Assembly: GCA_028751875.1 (NCBI GenBank) | Contig: CM054155.1 | Span: forward strand, 4,660,245-4,724,244 | Length of the DNA: 64,000 bases | Origin: Rapana venosa | Lineage: Eukaryota; Mollusca; Gastropoda; Neogastropoda; Muricidae | Direction of reading: 5' to 3' | Shown: positions 54,140-64,000 of the stretch, in pieces | How positions within the stretch are numbered: the stretch's first letter is position 1 | Layout of the letters: every line of letters begins with the position of its first letter | Position numbers and translations under genes: made by a program | The notes under the pieces: model-generated | The model's input: only the letters and a program-made list of their open reading frames with translations | What the model was told of the DNA's origin: nothing | Database searches by the model: none

Positions 54140-54437
54140 CAGCGATATCAAAGATAAAGGTGATGGTGGAGGTAGTAATAGAAGTAGCAGTGGTAGTAGT
54201 AGGGGCCTACATGTATTTCAGTGGTAGCAGTAGGCTGAGTAGTAGTAGTAGTAGACTGAGTAGAAGTAGTAGTAGACTGAGTAGTAGTAGTAGTAGTAGT
54301 AGTTTTTATTATCATTTTATAACTCGTAAGTTTGCATAAGCACGCGCACTTTCATATACGCCCACAGGCTGGACATACGCATGCGTGCATGGGTTCACAC
54401 ACGCTTGGTGTACACACACATCATCACCACCACCACC

Positions 54438-54471
<34 letters not shown>

Positions 54472-54475
54472 TCAT
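54140..54475. repeat. (AGT)n and (CAC)n(CAT)n trinucleotide tracts
   Basis: GTAGTAGTAG-type DNA at about 54165-54303 and CAC then CAT repeats at about 54424-54475, directly before a SINE. Confidence 0.9.
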
Positions 54476-54893
54476 GGTGGACCGGTGGTCTAGAGGTAAC
54501 GCGCCTGTCTAGAAAGCGAAAAGTCCGGGTCGGAAGTGGGCGGTGGTTCAAATCCCGTTTGGACCCGAACATTTTTCCCCATCCACTAGGCCTTGAGTGG
54601 TGGTCTGGGCGCTAGTCTTTCGGATGAGACGATAAAGCGAGGTCCCGTGTGTTACACAAAAATTATTTAGCGCACGTAAAAGAACCCACGGCAACAAGAG
54701 AGTTGTCCCTGGCAAAATTCTGTAGAAAAAAGCCACTCTGATAGGGAAACAAATGCAGTTGTAAACAGAAAAAAATGGGTGGCGCTGCTCTGTGGCGACG
54801 CGCTCTCCCCGGGGAGAGTAGCCCGAATTTCACGCAGAGAAATCTGACGTGACTTGAAGTGATATAAATAAATAAAATAAATAAATAAATCAT
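54474..54893 (+). mobile_element. tRNA-derived SINE, family D, full length (~420 bp)
   Basis: Plus strand. A box TGGTCTAGAGGTAACGCG (54486-54503), B box GGTTCAAATCC (54545-54555). The body includes TCTTTCGGATGAGACGATAA, AAAGAACCCACGGCAACAAG and GGTGGCGCTGCTCTGTGGCG, and the tail is (AATA)n. It looks intact and is unrelated in body to families A-C. Confidence 0.88.
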
Positions 54894-54921
54894 CATCTTG
54901 TACTGTCAGATAAACTTGAAA

Positions 54922-54925
<4 letters not shown>

Positions 54926-54959
<34 letters not shown>

Positions 54960-54990
54960 ACACACACACCCCACACAAACACACACCCCA
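54926..54990. repeat. (CA)n microsatellite
   Basis: CA dinucleotides passing into C-rich sequence. Confidence 0.9.
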
Positions 54991-55154
54991 AAAACCCCAA
55001 AGACAACAGAAAGGTGGGGCCAGGGGCCCTGTTTTCCCCTCACCCTGGCGGGGGATGTTGGGGGGTTGATCGGGGTGATTGGTTCCAGATAAGGCCCCCC
55101 CCCCGTTATCCCCCCATGTGATCCAAAAACACCCCCTTGCGGGGGGGAACCCAC

Positions 55155-55740
55155 GGGACCCCCCCACCATCACTGTCGTCATCATCATCGCACTCACCTT
55201 TATCATCACCCACTGCCCCTTCGTCTAAAACATTTTCATCGTCATTGTACCATTATCATCACACTGTCCCCATAGTCATATCACCATTACACAAAAATCG
55301 TCCCATCATTGTCATCGCACCATTATCTCACATAGTCATCGTCTTTTATGCAAAATCCTCATCCCACATTTAAAAATAACTCGTCGTCGTCCACCTTAAA
55401 CCCCATTTTCACATCCCATGTCGTCATCACCGTCGTCGCTTTTCATCACAAGTCAGCCCCGTCTTTTCATCCTCAAACATCATCCCATTATTGTTACGTC
55501 GTCATTTTTTTCATCGTCATCCATCGCCGTTGTCATGTAAAATTAAAAGGGAAAGACTGGCAAGACCCCTGATGGGGTTTTGTTAACATCATATCCATCG
55601 ATCCCACCTGATTCCTTTTATCCCCACATCATTCTCTTCTGCTTCTTTTTTTATAATCGCCGTCGTCGTCACCATATCATCACATCAATCATTTTTTTTA
55701 TCGTCATATCATCACTACCACTTACCTTATCATGATCAGG
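55155..55740. repeat. Degenerate (ATC/GTC)n stretch
   Basis: Long run of diverged CATCATCGTCATT-type triplets without coding sense. Confidence 0.7.
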
Positions 55741-55817
55741 TAAATTAAACGAGAAAAGTATGAAAGAATCGTAATAGGCACAGCAGTGAAATTAAAGGGT
55801 AAAAAATTTTTTATAGC

Positions 55818-55925
55818 AGCAGCAGCAGCAGCACAGCAGCCAGCAGGGGTAGTAGTAGCAGCGCAGCAGCACAGCAGCACACGGGAGTAGTATTATAGAT
55901 AGCAGAACAGCAGCAGCAGCAGCGC
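55818..55925. repeat. (CAG)n-rich tract
   Basis: AGCAGCAGCAGCAGC with GTA and CAC interruptions. Open frames through it are artefacts. Confidence 0.85.
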
Positions 55926-57740
55926 GGGGGCTTGAGAAATTTTGAAAACACGCCCCCTTGTTTCTCGGGAGGGGCGCGACACCCTCGGGCCCCTTTGGAT
56001 GGCGAGGGGTGGGAGGGGGTAGAAGGGTGAAGCGGCGGGCAAGAGAAAGTGGAGAAAGAAAAAATCTCAGTGCACAAGGAATTTTAGCAAGAAAAGCGGT
56101 TACAGGAACTGAAAGAGAAAAAAGAAAAAAAAAAATTTTTTTGGGGGGGAAATAAAATCAGTGTTCAAAAACAAATTTTCTCTATAGCTAACGCCTCCGG
56201 GGTTAAGAATAATCCCACCCCCTTTCAAAAGCCCCCTACACGACACCAAAAATTTTTTTGAAAATTTTTCTGATAAAATCGGACAAAACGCGATGATCTT
56301 GATCACGACCATCTGTTCCACCTAGTTTCCATCAGATGAGGCCCCATTTTTCATCCTTTCAATCAGTTTCGTGAAAGAATCCATGAAGTAATTTGCCATG
56401 CCAACAAAAAGCTTTTTTTGTTTAGCCCTCTGTCCACTCTTTTTAAAAAACCCAAAACCCCCCCTTGATATTTTGGCCCTATGGTAACAACATCATCATG
56501 CATCTCTGTCGGCGGGTCGTACCCTGTCAGTTCAAAAGTTTGTTACCATCCCCAAGAAAAAAGGTCTAGACGCAAACTAGAAAAATTACAGGGCCGGGGG
56601 TTTCCCTTTCCTTTTATTTTCAAAAGTTCTGGGAGGGGCGTCCCCAAAAAGCTTCAAAAACCCCTAGTTGAACCACCTTTTGGAAGATCACAGTCACGTA
56701 TAGGGCGGTACAGCACGGGGACTGCCCTACTGAGTGTCCCGCAAAACCTGCTTTTCAGAATGACGACCCCGAGTGTCCGGGCATGGGCTTGTTGGACCTC
56801 GGCGGGATTCGACCGCTTGCCCCCCTCTATTTTGCTCAAAAAATAATTACTCTTTTGGAAAAGAGGGGTTTCCCTTGGCATGGTTACCTTTATGTCTTGA
56901 AGGTCCAGAGCCTGATAGGGGATTAAGTCACAACCGCCCCCCCCCCTATATGGGTACCTAATTCTGTTTTGGGTCCCCTATTGTTCAACTATATTCTCAG
57001 TCTCTGTTAAAGTATCCCTTTCATGATTGCCAGTTTATAAAAATTTTAGAAAGATCAGAAAAATTTGGCAAATGCAACACCCAAAATTTTTTAGACGCAC
57101 AGCACATGGCAGATTGCACGCACATGTCCTTCAGGGAGGACAGCAACAAACCCAAAATTTAAAAACAGAAAGACGAAGTTATGGCATTTGGGTTTACCAT
57201 TTCTTATGCGGGGTCGGAAGTTCGTGGTTTGGGGGCGTAATAGCTTTTCAGATTTTGTGGGTTTGGTTGTTCGCTAGATCCAACTCCTCCCTGAAAGACC
57301 ACTTAAACTTCTGCAGAGCATCTTTCTGAGTTGGCCCGTATTGAACATTTAAAAAATTCTTGCCTCGAATGCGTGATCAAGCTTGTTCGCGACCGTTTGT
57401 CGCGACTGGGCTATTGCAATCCTGTTTTATCGGTAAATTTATGACACGAAATTTAGAACTCTGCTGCCAGGCCATCCTTTGGGGAAAAGCAAAAGGGACC
57501 ATTGATCCACTTGGGGCTTATTGGGTTTCCTGTAAGGGGAAACCGCAGTACAAAGTTGCGGTCTTGGGATACCGTCACTTGAAGGCCGCTTTTCCCATCT
57601 CTGTCACGCCTTGAAAAACCACCCAACTAGAACCCCCCGTTTCGAATGAAACTTACTTTTTGTACCCCCTTTCAAAACCCCAAAAAGCAGGTCTAGTCTT
57701 TTGGTGTTGCGCGCCCACGATTGGGGGCCCTGCCACCAGC
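55926..57740. other. No gene recognised; poor-quality-looking sequence
   Basis: Short open frames on both strands, but none matches a family I recognise. Homopolymer-prone texture (runs of A, C and G broken by single changes) suggests consensus errors, which would also hide any exons of the neighbouring transporter. Confidence 0.4.
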
Positions 57741-58330
57741 CCTCAGACTGTCCCCCTTTATATTTAATTTTTTAAAAAAAATTTTAAATTTTTTATTAAT
57801 AAAATGTTTGTTTATTTTTAAAATTTTATAAAATTATTTTTTTATTTTTTTTTTTTTATTATTATTTAAAATTTTTAAAAAAAATTAAATTAATTTTATT
57901 TTTTAAATTTTTAATCAAGTTTTTTTAAATTTATTGGAAAAAATCTCTTTAATGTTTGTTGTGTTTTATTTTGTGCTTGTTGCATGTGTAAAAAGGCATG
58001 GATGAAAACGTTGGTATTGGGTTTTTGGGAAAATTTATTAAATGCTATCTTTTTAAAATTTTATTTTGTAGTGTAGGGAAGGTTGTTAGTAGTAAGTAAA
58101 AAAGCGCAGAGTAATAGTGTTTTGTATTTGTAGTGTGAGTGGAATTAGGAGAGGTAGTTAGAGTTTTTGTTTTTTAATTTTATTTTTTAAAAAATGGAGT
58201 AGGAGCGCAGCAAAGCGTAGTGGGGGGGTGGGGAAGGTGTGGGTTTTAAGGAGAGAAAAAAAAAAAATTTGGATTATTAGAACCAAAACGTAAACGCAAA
58301 GGCCTGGGGTTTTAGTGTTGTGGGGTGGGG
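57741..58330. other. AT-rich low-complexity DNA
   Basis: 57750-57960 is almost only A and T runs. Beyond it lie G/T/A-rich low-complexity patches. No gene. Confidence 0.7.
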
Positions 58331-58399
58331 GAAAAAAAGAAAAAACATAGCATCAATTGATAAAACAACTTCTTTCCCCCCGTTGGTTTAAAAAAAAAT

Positions 58400-59184
58400 C
58401 ACTTTGGGCCATACGGAAAATTAACTAGTTGAAAGGGCAATTTGGCTGTCAAACTTTAATGACAATAAATTTTGGAGAAATTATTTGTAGATTTCAAAAA
58501 AGCATTTGATACAAATTGACCGAAGACTTCTCATTAAAAAGTTAGACTTATATAATCTCTCTACAAATACTCTTGAACTTCTTGCTTTTTAAATCTTACA
58601 AACAGGCAACAATGTGTTTCAATAGCTAAAGTCCACATCCACACAAAAAACCCCTTCATTGGAGTACCACAGGATCCATCTTAGGACCAATTCCTTTTAT
58701 TATACATAAATACCTTCCTCTCCATATCAAATCTAAATGCGAACTTTTTGCTGACGACACAACCATAATACAAGCCATACTGACATTAACTCTCTTGCAA
58801 AGACATTGCAAAAATAGCACTGATGATCTTGTCAAATGGACTGAACAAAATCACATGTCTATACAACCCCCAAAAAACAAAATGCTGTTATCACTACCGA
58901 CAAAAGCGACAAAATCTATCTAATAAATTTTCTCCAATCCTATTGAAAAAGGAAACAATAGAACAAAGCCTCTCACCACAAAGTTCTAGGAGTAACAATT
59001 TGAGAAAATCTCAGCTGGTACCATCACATATCCCATCTGTGCAAATACATGTCTCAAAGAGTATACCAACTAAACTAAAATCAAACATTTTCTTGACTTT
59101 CATTCAAGAAAACTATTCTTTCAAGCTTATATACAATCCTCAATAGTTTATGCTTCAACCCTGTGGGATTCTGCTAGTGAAAAA
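58400..59184 (+). mobile_element. LINE fragment 6, RT core (frame-broken)
   Basis: Plus strand, many frameshifts: FKKAFDT near 58495, GVPQ and GSILGP near 58660-58690, catalytic FADD at 58747-58758, then CYHYRQKRQNLSNKF and a C-terminal stretch running into the right arm. It is the most extensive copy of the fragment-4 family here and continues into 59185-61035. Confidence 0.8.
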
Positions 59185-61035
59185 CACTATGAAACCATTA
59201 TTAAGTCTGTATAAACGTGCTCTTAACAGGTTTCTTCTGAAGAAGACAACCTTACTAAAGTGGATAAACCAGTTAAATATTCTTCCCCTACACCAAAGAC
59301 TAAGATTTAACAAAGGCATCATGATGTTTAAGAAAAATGACAGGAACTTTTCCCTCATCCTTAAAAGACAAGTTCCCAATGAATCATTCCAGAAATACCG
59401 AAAAGCCATGTGTCCCAATCCCAAAATAGATTTGTTCAAATCTAGCTTACTTTACTCAGACCCTGTGCTGTGGAACCCCCTTCCTGACCCCATTTAGACA
59501 ACTCCAATCATTAACAATTTTCAAAAGTCATTTTTTCATCCCCTTAATGCATCAAAAATAAAAATCCAAAATTTGGGACTGTTGGAAACAAAGTAAATAT
59601 ATCCTCCCTTGCATTATAAACCCAAATTATCCTCTCTCTCTCTCTCTCTCTCTCCCCTCTGTAACTGACATTAGTGAGCTTGCCTTTTAATTAATGTGTG
59701 TGTGTGGGGTGTGTGCCCTTTCTTGTTTTGATTTGTTAACAATGAACTTGTCTGAGTTTTCCCCCCTTAAAATGAATTTGGGTTGTATTTTGTTGTTAAT
59801 GCAAATGGGATGGATTGTTATTTGCAATGTTCTTTGGAAAAATTTCATTACTTTTTGGGACTTTTGTATCAATTCTAATAATGTGTATATAGGATTGCGC
59901 ATGCATAAATATGGGGTGTGTGTTATTTTGTGTGTATGTGTGTATGTGTGTGTCAGTGAGTAGTATGAGCGCCCATTCACAGTGTGTGCAATGAGAGCGG
60001 AAAGAAAACAGTTCTGTGTGTTTATTGTTGAAATAGCTGATGTTAGACTGGTCATTTTCCTTGATGCTTTGTGGCTTGCTGTCTTCGTACATCAATAATG
60101 TTATTTCCTGGTTTTGTCTGTACAAATGTACGGTTTTGATATTTTGATAATTATGACATGTGTCTATTATCTTGTAGGTGAGGAAATGTCTTGAATGGAT
60201 ATGTATCCAGGATGTGTGTGTGTGTGTGAGTGTGTGTGTGGTGTGTGTGTGTGGTATTATGTGTGTGTGAGTGTGTATGTGTAGAGAGTGTGTGTGTGTG
60301 TGTGTGTGTGGTGTGCATGGCGTGGGTATACGTGCGTAAGTGTGTGTGTATGTGTGGTGTGTGTGTGGTGTGGCACGCGCGCGCGCGCACGCTTGTATTT
60401 AGTCTGGATTTTTGGGGGGTTGTTGTTTGTTTAGGGGGGGGGTTTTGGGAAAAGGGGAGTTTTGGGGGTCTTTTTTTTTTGTTTAATTGGTTTTGTTTTC
60501 CATTTGATTTTTCGATTTTTTGATTTTCCTAATTGAAGGGGAGTTTGAGGAAAATATTCATTGTTATTGAAATGATCTGTTTGTTAATTAATTGATTTTT
60601 TAATTATGTGTAACGTTGTGTACCCTTTTACAATGTGTGATGTTTATCTTTTTGACTTTTTAAGTTTGGGTTTGTTTTTTCTTCTGGCTCTGTTGTTGTT
60701 CTTGTTTTTGTTATTGTTTTTCTGTCTGTTTTTCTCTTTTTATCATCTTGTTTTGTTTTTTTCCCTTTTCTTTTTTTTTGTTTTTTGTTTTTGGGTTTAA
60801 GGGTTTTTTTGTGGGGGGGGGTATTTTTTGTTTTTTTTTTTTTTTTGCTTGCTTTGGGGGGGGGGGGGGGGGGGTTTTTTGGGGGGGGGGATTTTTTGAA
60901 AGGGGTATTTCCCCTTTTTTTTATTGTGAAACTGTATAATATTGGGTTTTTATAAGATGTATCCCTAACGGGGGGACTGGAAAAAAAAGACAGGGTTGCT
61001 TATTCAACCCGAAATAAAGAATTTGTCATTGTCGA
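59185..61035 (+). mobile_element. LINE 3' half (right arm of an inverted duplication)
   Basis: [40 protein letters not shown], then a 3' UTR with AACTGACATTAGTGAGCTTG, CAATGAACTTGTCTGAGTTT, (GT)n, (GC)n, poly-G blocks and the tail GGGGGGACTGG ... GCTTATTCAACCCGAAATAA, CATTGTC. Reverse complement of 48980-50848. Confidence 0.85.
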
Positions 61036-61590
61036 TTGTCAGTCGTCTGTTGTGTGTGTGTGTTGGTGTGTGTGTGTGTGGGTTCTCTCTCTCTTCTCTC
61101 TTCCCCCTTTTCTCTCTCTCCCCCCCCCTCTCTCTCTCTTATCCTCTTTTTGGTTTTTTGGGTTTTTTTTTTACTGTGTGAGGTAGATTTTGGGGCTTTT
61201 TATTACATGTACCCCTACCGGCGGGGCTAAAAAAAAACAAGTCAGGGTGCTTATTCATATCCCGAAATAAAAGAATTGTCATTGTCATGTCTTCTCTCTG
61301 TCGTCTTCCCCCCGCTCTTCTCTCTCCTCCCCTTTCCCTTCCTCTCTCTTTCTTCTCTTTTTTTCTCCCCCATCTCCTCTCTCTCCTCTTTTCTCATCTC
61401 TCTCCTCTCTCTTCGCTCTCCTCTCTCTCCAACATTTGCGCAAAACTTCAAACCGTTTCGTTTTTCTAAGAGAGCCATTTGTGTGCCGGGGGGAAAAGAT
61501 GAAAAAATTTCGAAACCTCATACACAGGGGGACTGATTAAAAAAAATCACATGAAGCTTATTCCATTTCCCGATATAAAAGAAAAAAAAT
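61036..61590 (+). mobile_element. Two further tail copies with (TC)n
   Basis: Tails at about 61190-61285 (CCCTACCGGCGGGG ... GCTTATTCATATCCCGAAAT ... CATTGTCATG) and 61525-61585 (GGGGACTGATT ... AGCTTATTCCATTTCCCGAT). TC-rich tracts lie at about 61082-61140 and 61290-61432. Confidence 0.7.
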
Positions 61591-61985
61591 TAAATAAATA
61601 AAAATTAAAAAATCCTGAGGGCACAGACCAACCTAGGCTATAAATTTGGGTACCTACCTTCAGGGGGAGATTCAAAACTTGGGGGAGAGTGCTCTGTGCA
61701 AAGCCCTGCACACCCCATACACACACCCCCGTCCAAGGGGAAACGGTGGCCCAGAAGGGGCCCGAAAAACGACCCCTGCAAAACAACAAGGTCCGGGGTT
61801 TCCTTCTTTCCCAACTTTTAGAAACTTCCCCCTGCATTCAATAGAGACTTTTGATAAACGTCTCTTTACTGCATACCCCAAATGTTTTATTTTAAGTGGA
61901 AGCCATTGTTGTTGCTGTTCACTGTCTGATTTTTTTCCAACAGTTAGTTTTGTTGTGTTTTGAAGCTACAAAAGTGATTTTTATA

Positions 61986-62253
61986 AGTAAAGTTCTTTCG
62001 AGCCAGAACCCATAGACCCAGCCTAACCCGTTTCTGTACGTTTAAACGAAAATGAGGTTTTTTTCACCACCCCTGTACAGGACCTATCGTCGCCAATACT
62101 TCCCAGCAAGCTGGGACCCATTGTACACCTGGGGGAGTGAGGAAAATTTGGAAAAGTCTTTCCCAAGGACACAACACCGGCCACGGGGGTCGAACCCCCG
62201 ACCTCTGGTCACGAGTTACCGCCTAAACCACCGACCACGGGCCTCCCAACATG
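61986..62253 (-). mobile_element. tRNA-derived SINE, family C, copy 2
   Basis: Matches 16494-16783 along its length (TTTCTGTACG, CACCACCCCTGT, TACACCTGGG, TTTCCCAAGGACACAACACC, CGACCTCTGG, CGCCTAAACCAC) but is shorter because of many one- to three-base gaps. The tRNA head is near 62250. Confidence 0.85.
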
Positions 62254-62439
62254 ATGTAATGTAAGTTTTTGTATGGTGGTTATAACTGTAGAAAACAATT
62301 CAAACCCCTTCTATGCCCCTGTGGGTGCATTTAAAGTACACCACCTGCACCAAGCTTCAGCTCTCGTCGGCATCATAGCTCTAAATTATATAATTATGTT
62401 TACTTGGGCGCAATACATTGATCGTCACAAAACCACATC

Positions 62440-63125
62440 GGTGCGCTACACTCCCCCCTCCCTCCACCCACCACACCCCACCCCACCCAAAAACACACAA
62501 AACTACACTACACTACACTACAAATACACACACTCACGACACAACACCTAATTTTAAAAAAAAAAAAAAAAAAAACTACACTCCCCTTTACCACACTCAA
62601 ATCCCCTACACACACTACATAAAAACACACTACCTTCCACACACACTTTCCCCCCACTACATTAAAAAATTTAAAACCACCTACCTACCTACACTTTACC
62701 CCATTCACTTCATACCTTTTCCACAACACTACCACATTACCCTACACTTTTCCCCTTTTTCTCACTACACTACGCACATACACATTACCACATTTCAAAT
62801 ACACTACCGACTCACGCCGCACTCACAACCCCCAAATACACCACTAACACAACACCCACCCCTCATCACACAAATAACACACCCCTACAACCCACCACAC
62901 CACCCCCCACACCACCAACATACTACACCACACCAAAAACCCCAACAACACCACACCAACCCAAACCACATAACTCACTACACCACAACACACTAACTAC
63001 AACCAACCACCTTTCTCCCCCAAAAACCCCAACCACACACATTAACCCCAAAAAACAAACAACACCCCAACACGCACGCACACACCACACACACACACAC
63101 ACACCCCAAACACCGCACCGCGCGC
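62440..63125. repeat. G-depleted (CACTA/CCA)n low-complexity stretch
   Basis: About 680 bases with very few G residues on this strand, built of CACTACACTACA, ACACCCCACC and ACACAC-type repeats with an A homopolymer at about 62556-62574. Long Thr/His/Pro open frames are artefacts. Confidence 0.8.
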
Positions 63126-63470
63126 GCCAAAACTTTTTAAACTAAATTTTCACAAAAAGCAACATGTATCTGTGGCGAAAATCTTACCAATGATCATATT
63201 CTTTTACGATGCAGAGATCTGAAAAACTGTTTACCTGCCTTCCCAGTCCATAGCTTACAGCAAATTCTAAAAGACATTCTATTAATGAAACAAATTGCAT
63301 TGTCATTAAGTCAGTCTCCTATTTGCAGACTCCATTAATGTAAGGATACCTTCTGGTTATGTGAATTGCAAAGTTAATATTTTAGCTGTTCATTTTTTCT
63401 TTTCACAATTATTGTTTATGCTTCTTCATAATAGTTGTTTATTGCAATTGATTAGTTATGTGTATACCCC
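63126..63470. other. No gene recognised
   Basis: AT-rich unique-looking sequence without recognisable features. Confidence 0.5.
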
Positions 63471-63479
63471 CTCCCCCTA

Positions 63480-63720
63480 CCACACAACACACATACACAC
63501 ACACAACACACACACACACACACACACCACACACACACACTTTTCCTCTGATATCACTATTTAGGGGAAGGACCGAACTGAAAATACTACTATTCTACTT
63601 ACAAATACTACTACTACACACACTCTTCTCCTCTCTCTCCTCCTGTCTCTCTCCTCTCTCTCTTCTCTTCTCCTCTCTCCTCTCTCTTCTCTCTCTCTCT
63701 CTCTTCCTCTCTCTCTTAGC
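63480..63720. repeat. (CA)n and (TC)n microsatellites
   Basis: CA at about 63480-63540 and interrupted TC at about 63624-63716. Confidence 0.9.
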
Positions 63721-63966
63721 TACTTTATGCACATAATCATAAGAGCAAAAAAACAGAATAACCAATAATAAAAAAACCTTTGGGGATCAAATCCTAAAAC
63801 AAGGGTGTGTTTTGTGGGGGGGGTAAGCTATCGTTGCCCCCGAGGCAAAATGTCGGGTGTGGGGCATAAAAACGCCTTGAGGGCACAGCACTTCAACACT
63901 TCTACTCGGCGTCACTGAATATGCCTTTTTAGCATATAATTATTCATTGAATGGAAAAAAAAAAAG

Positions 63967-64000
63967 TATGTTCTTTCGAGCCAGAAGGCCCATAGAGCCG
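63967..64000 (-). mobile_element. tRNA-derived SINE, family C, truncated by the window end
   Basis: TATGTTCTTTCGAGCCAGAA GGCCCATAGAGCCG matches the tail end of the copy at 16497-16530 with a single difference. The rest lies outside the window. Confidence 0.8.

Noticed and set aside
57027..57614. Two plus-strand open frames of 84-100 codons
   Set aside because: No recognisable family and embedded in error-prone-looking sequence. I cannot tell a real exon or transposon fragment from noise.

Overview
The window is nuclear DNA from an animal. It has spliced genes with GT-AG introns, very many (CA)n, (GA)n and homopolymer-G microsatellites, tRNA-derived SINEs and decayed LINE reverse transcriptases. 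The repeat style and gene content fit a lophotrochozoan, most likely a mollusc. That assignment is an inference, because nothing here fixes the species.

Three host genes can be rebuilt exon by exon. (1) NME7, minus strand, about 12.5-25.15 kb: nine coding exons whose phases all agree give a complete 379-residue protein with a DM10 domain and two nucleoside-diphosphate-kinase domains. (2) BLZF1 (golgin-45), plus strand, 27.39-33.53 kb: six coding exons, with a one-base frame break in exon 5. NME7 and BLZF1 lie head to head about 2.2 kb apart, as I recall their vertebrate orthologues do, so this looks like an ancient bidirectional pair joining a ciliary/centrosomal protein and a Golgi tether. 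(3) The C-terminal half of an oxalate:formate-antiporter-like (OFA) MFS transporter, minus strand, about 41.6-54.0 kb. It also has a one-base frame break, and its N-terminal exons were not found.

Layout: 0-12.5 kb is repeats (SINEs, an inverted pair of a ~0.6 kb dispersed repeat, two LINE reverse transcriptases joined at a (GAGT)n tract, a 45-bp minisatellite of about 32 units). 12.5-25.2 kb is NME7, with introns full of SINEs, tandem repeats and one LINE. 25.2-27.4 kb is the shared promoter interval. 27.4-34.5 kb is BLZF1 with its 3' UTR. 34.5-40.9 kb is mostly single-copy-looking sequence without a recognised gene. 41-54 kb is the transporter, with introns packed with LINE 3' ends and microsatellites. 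54-64 kb is SINE/LINE debris and low-complexity DNA, and its copies carry an excess of small gaps that suggests poor consensus quality.

The most notable repeats are: a SINE joining a tRNA A-box half to a 5S-rRNA-like internal promoter (two copies); a ~330-bp hairpin-bearing dispersed repeat with a TATA motif (three copies); a 3' tail with a stem-loop shared by a SINE family and its probable LINE partner, with a G-run block just upstream in the LINE copies; and splice sites formed by GT microsatellites. I found no prokaryote-type system, CRISPR array or recognisable virus.
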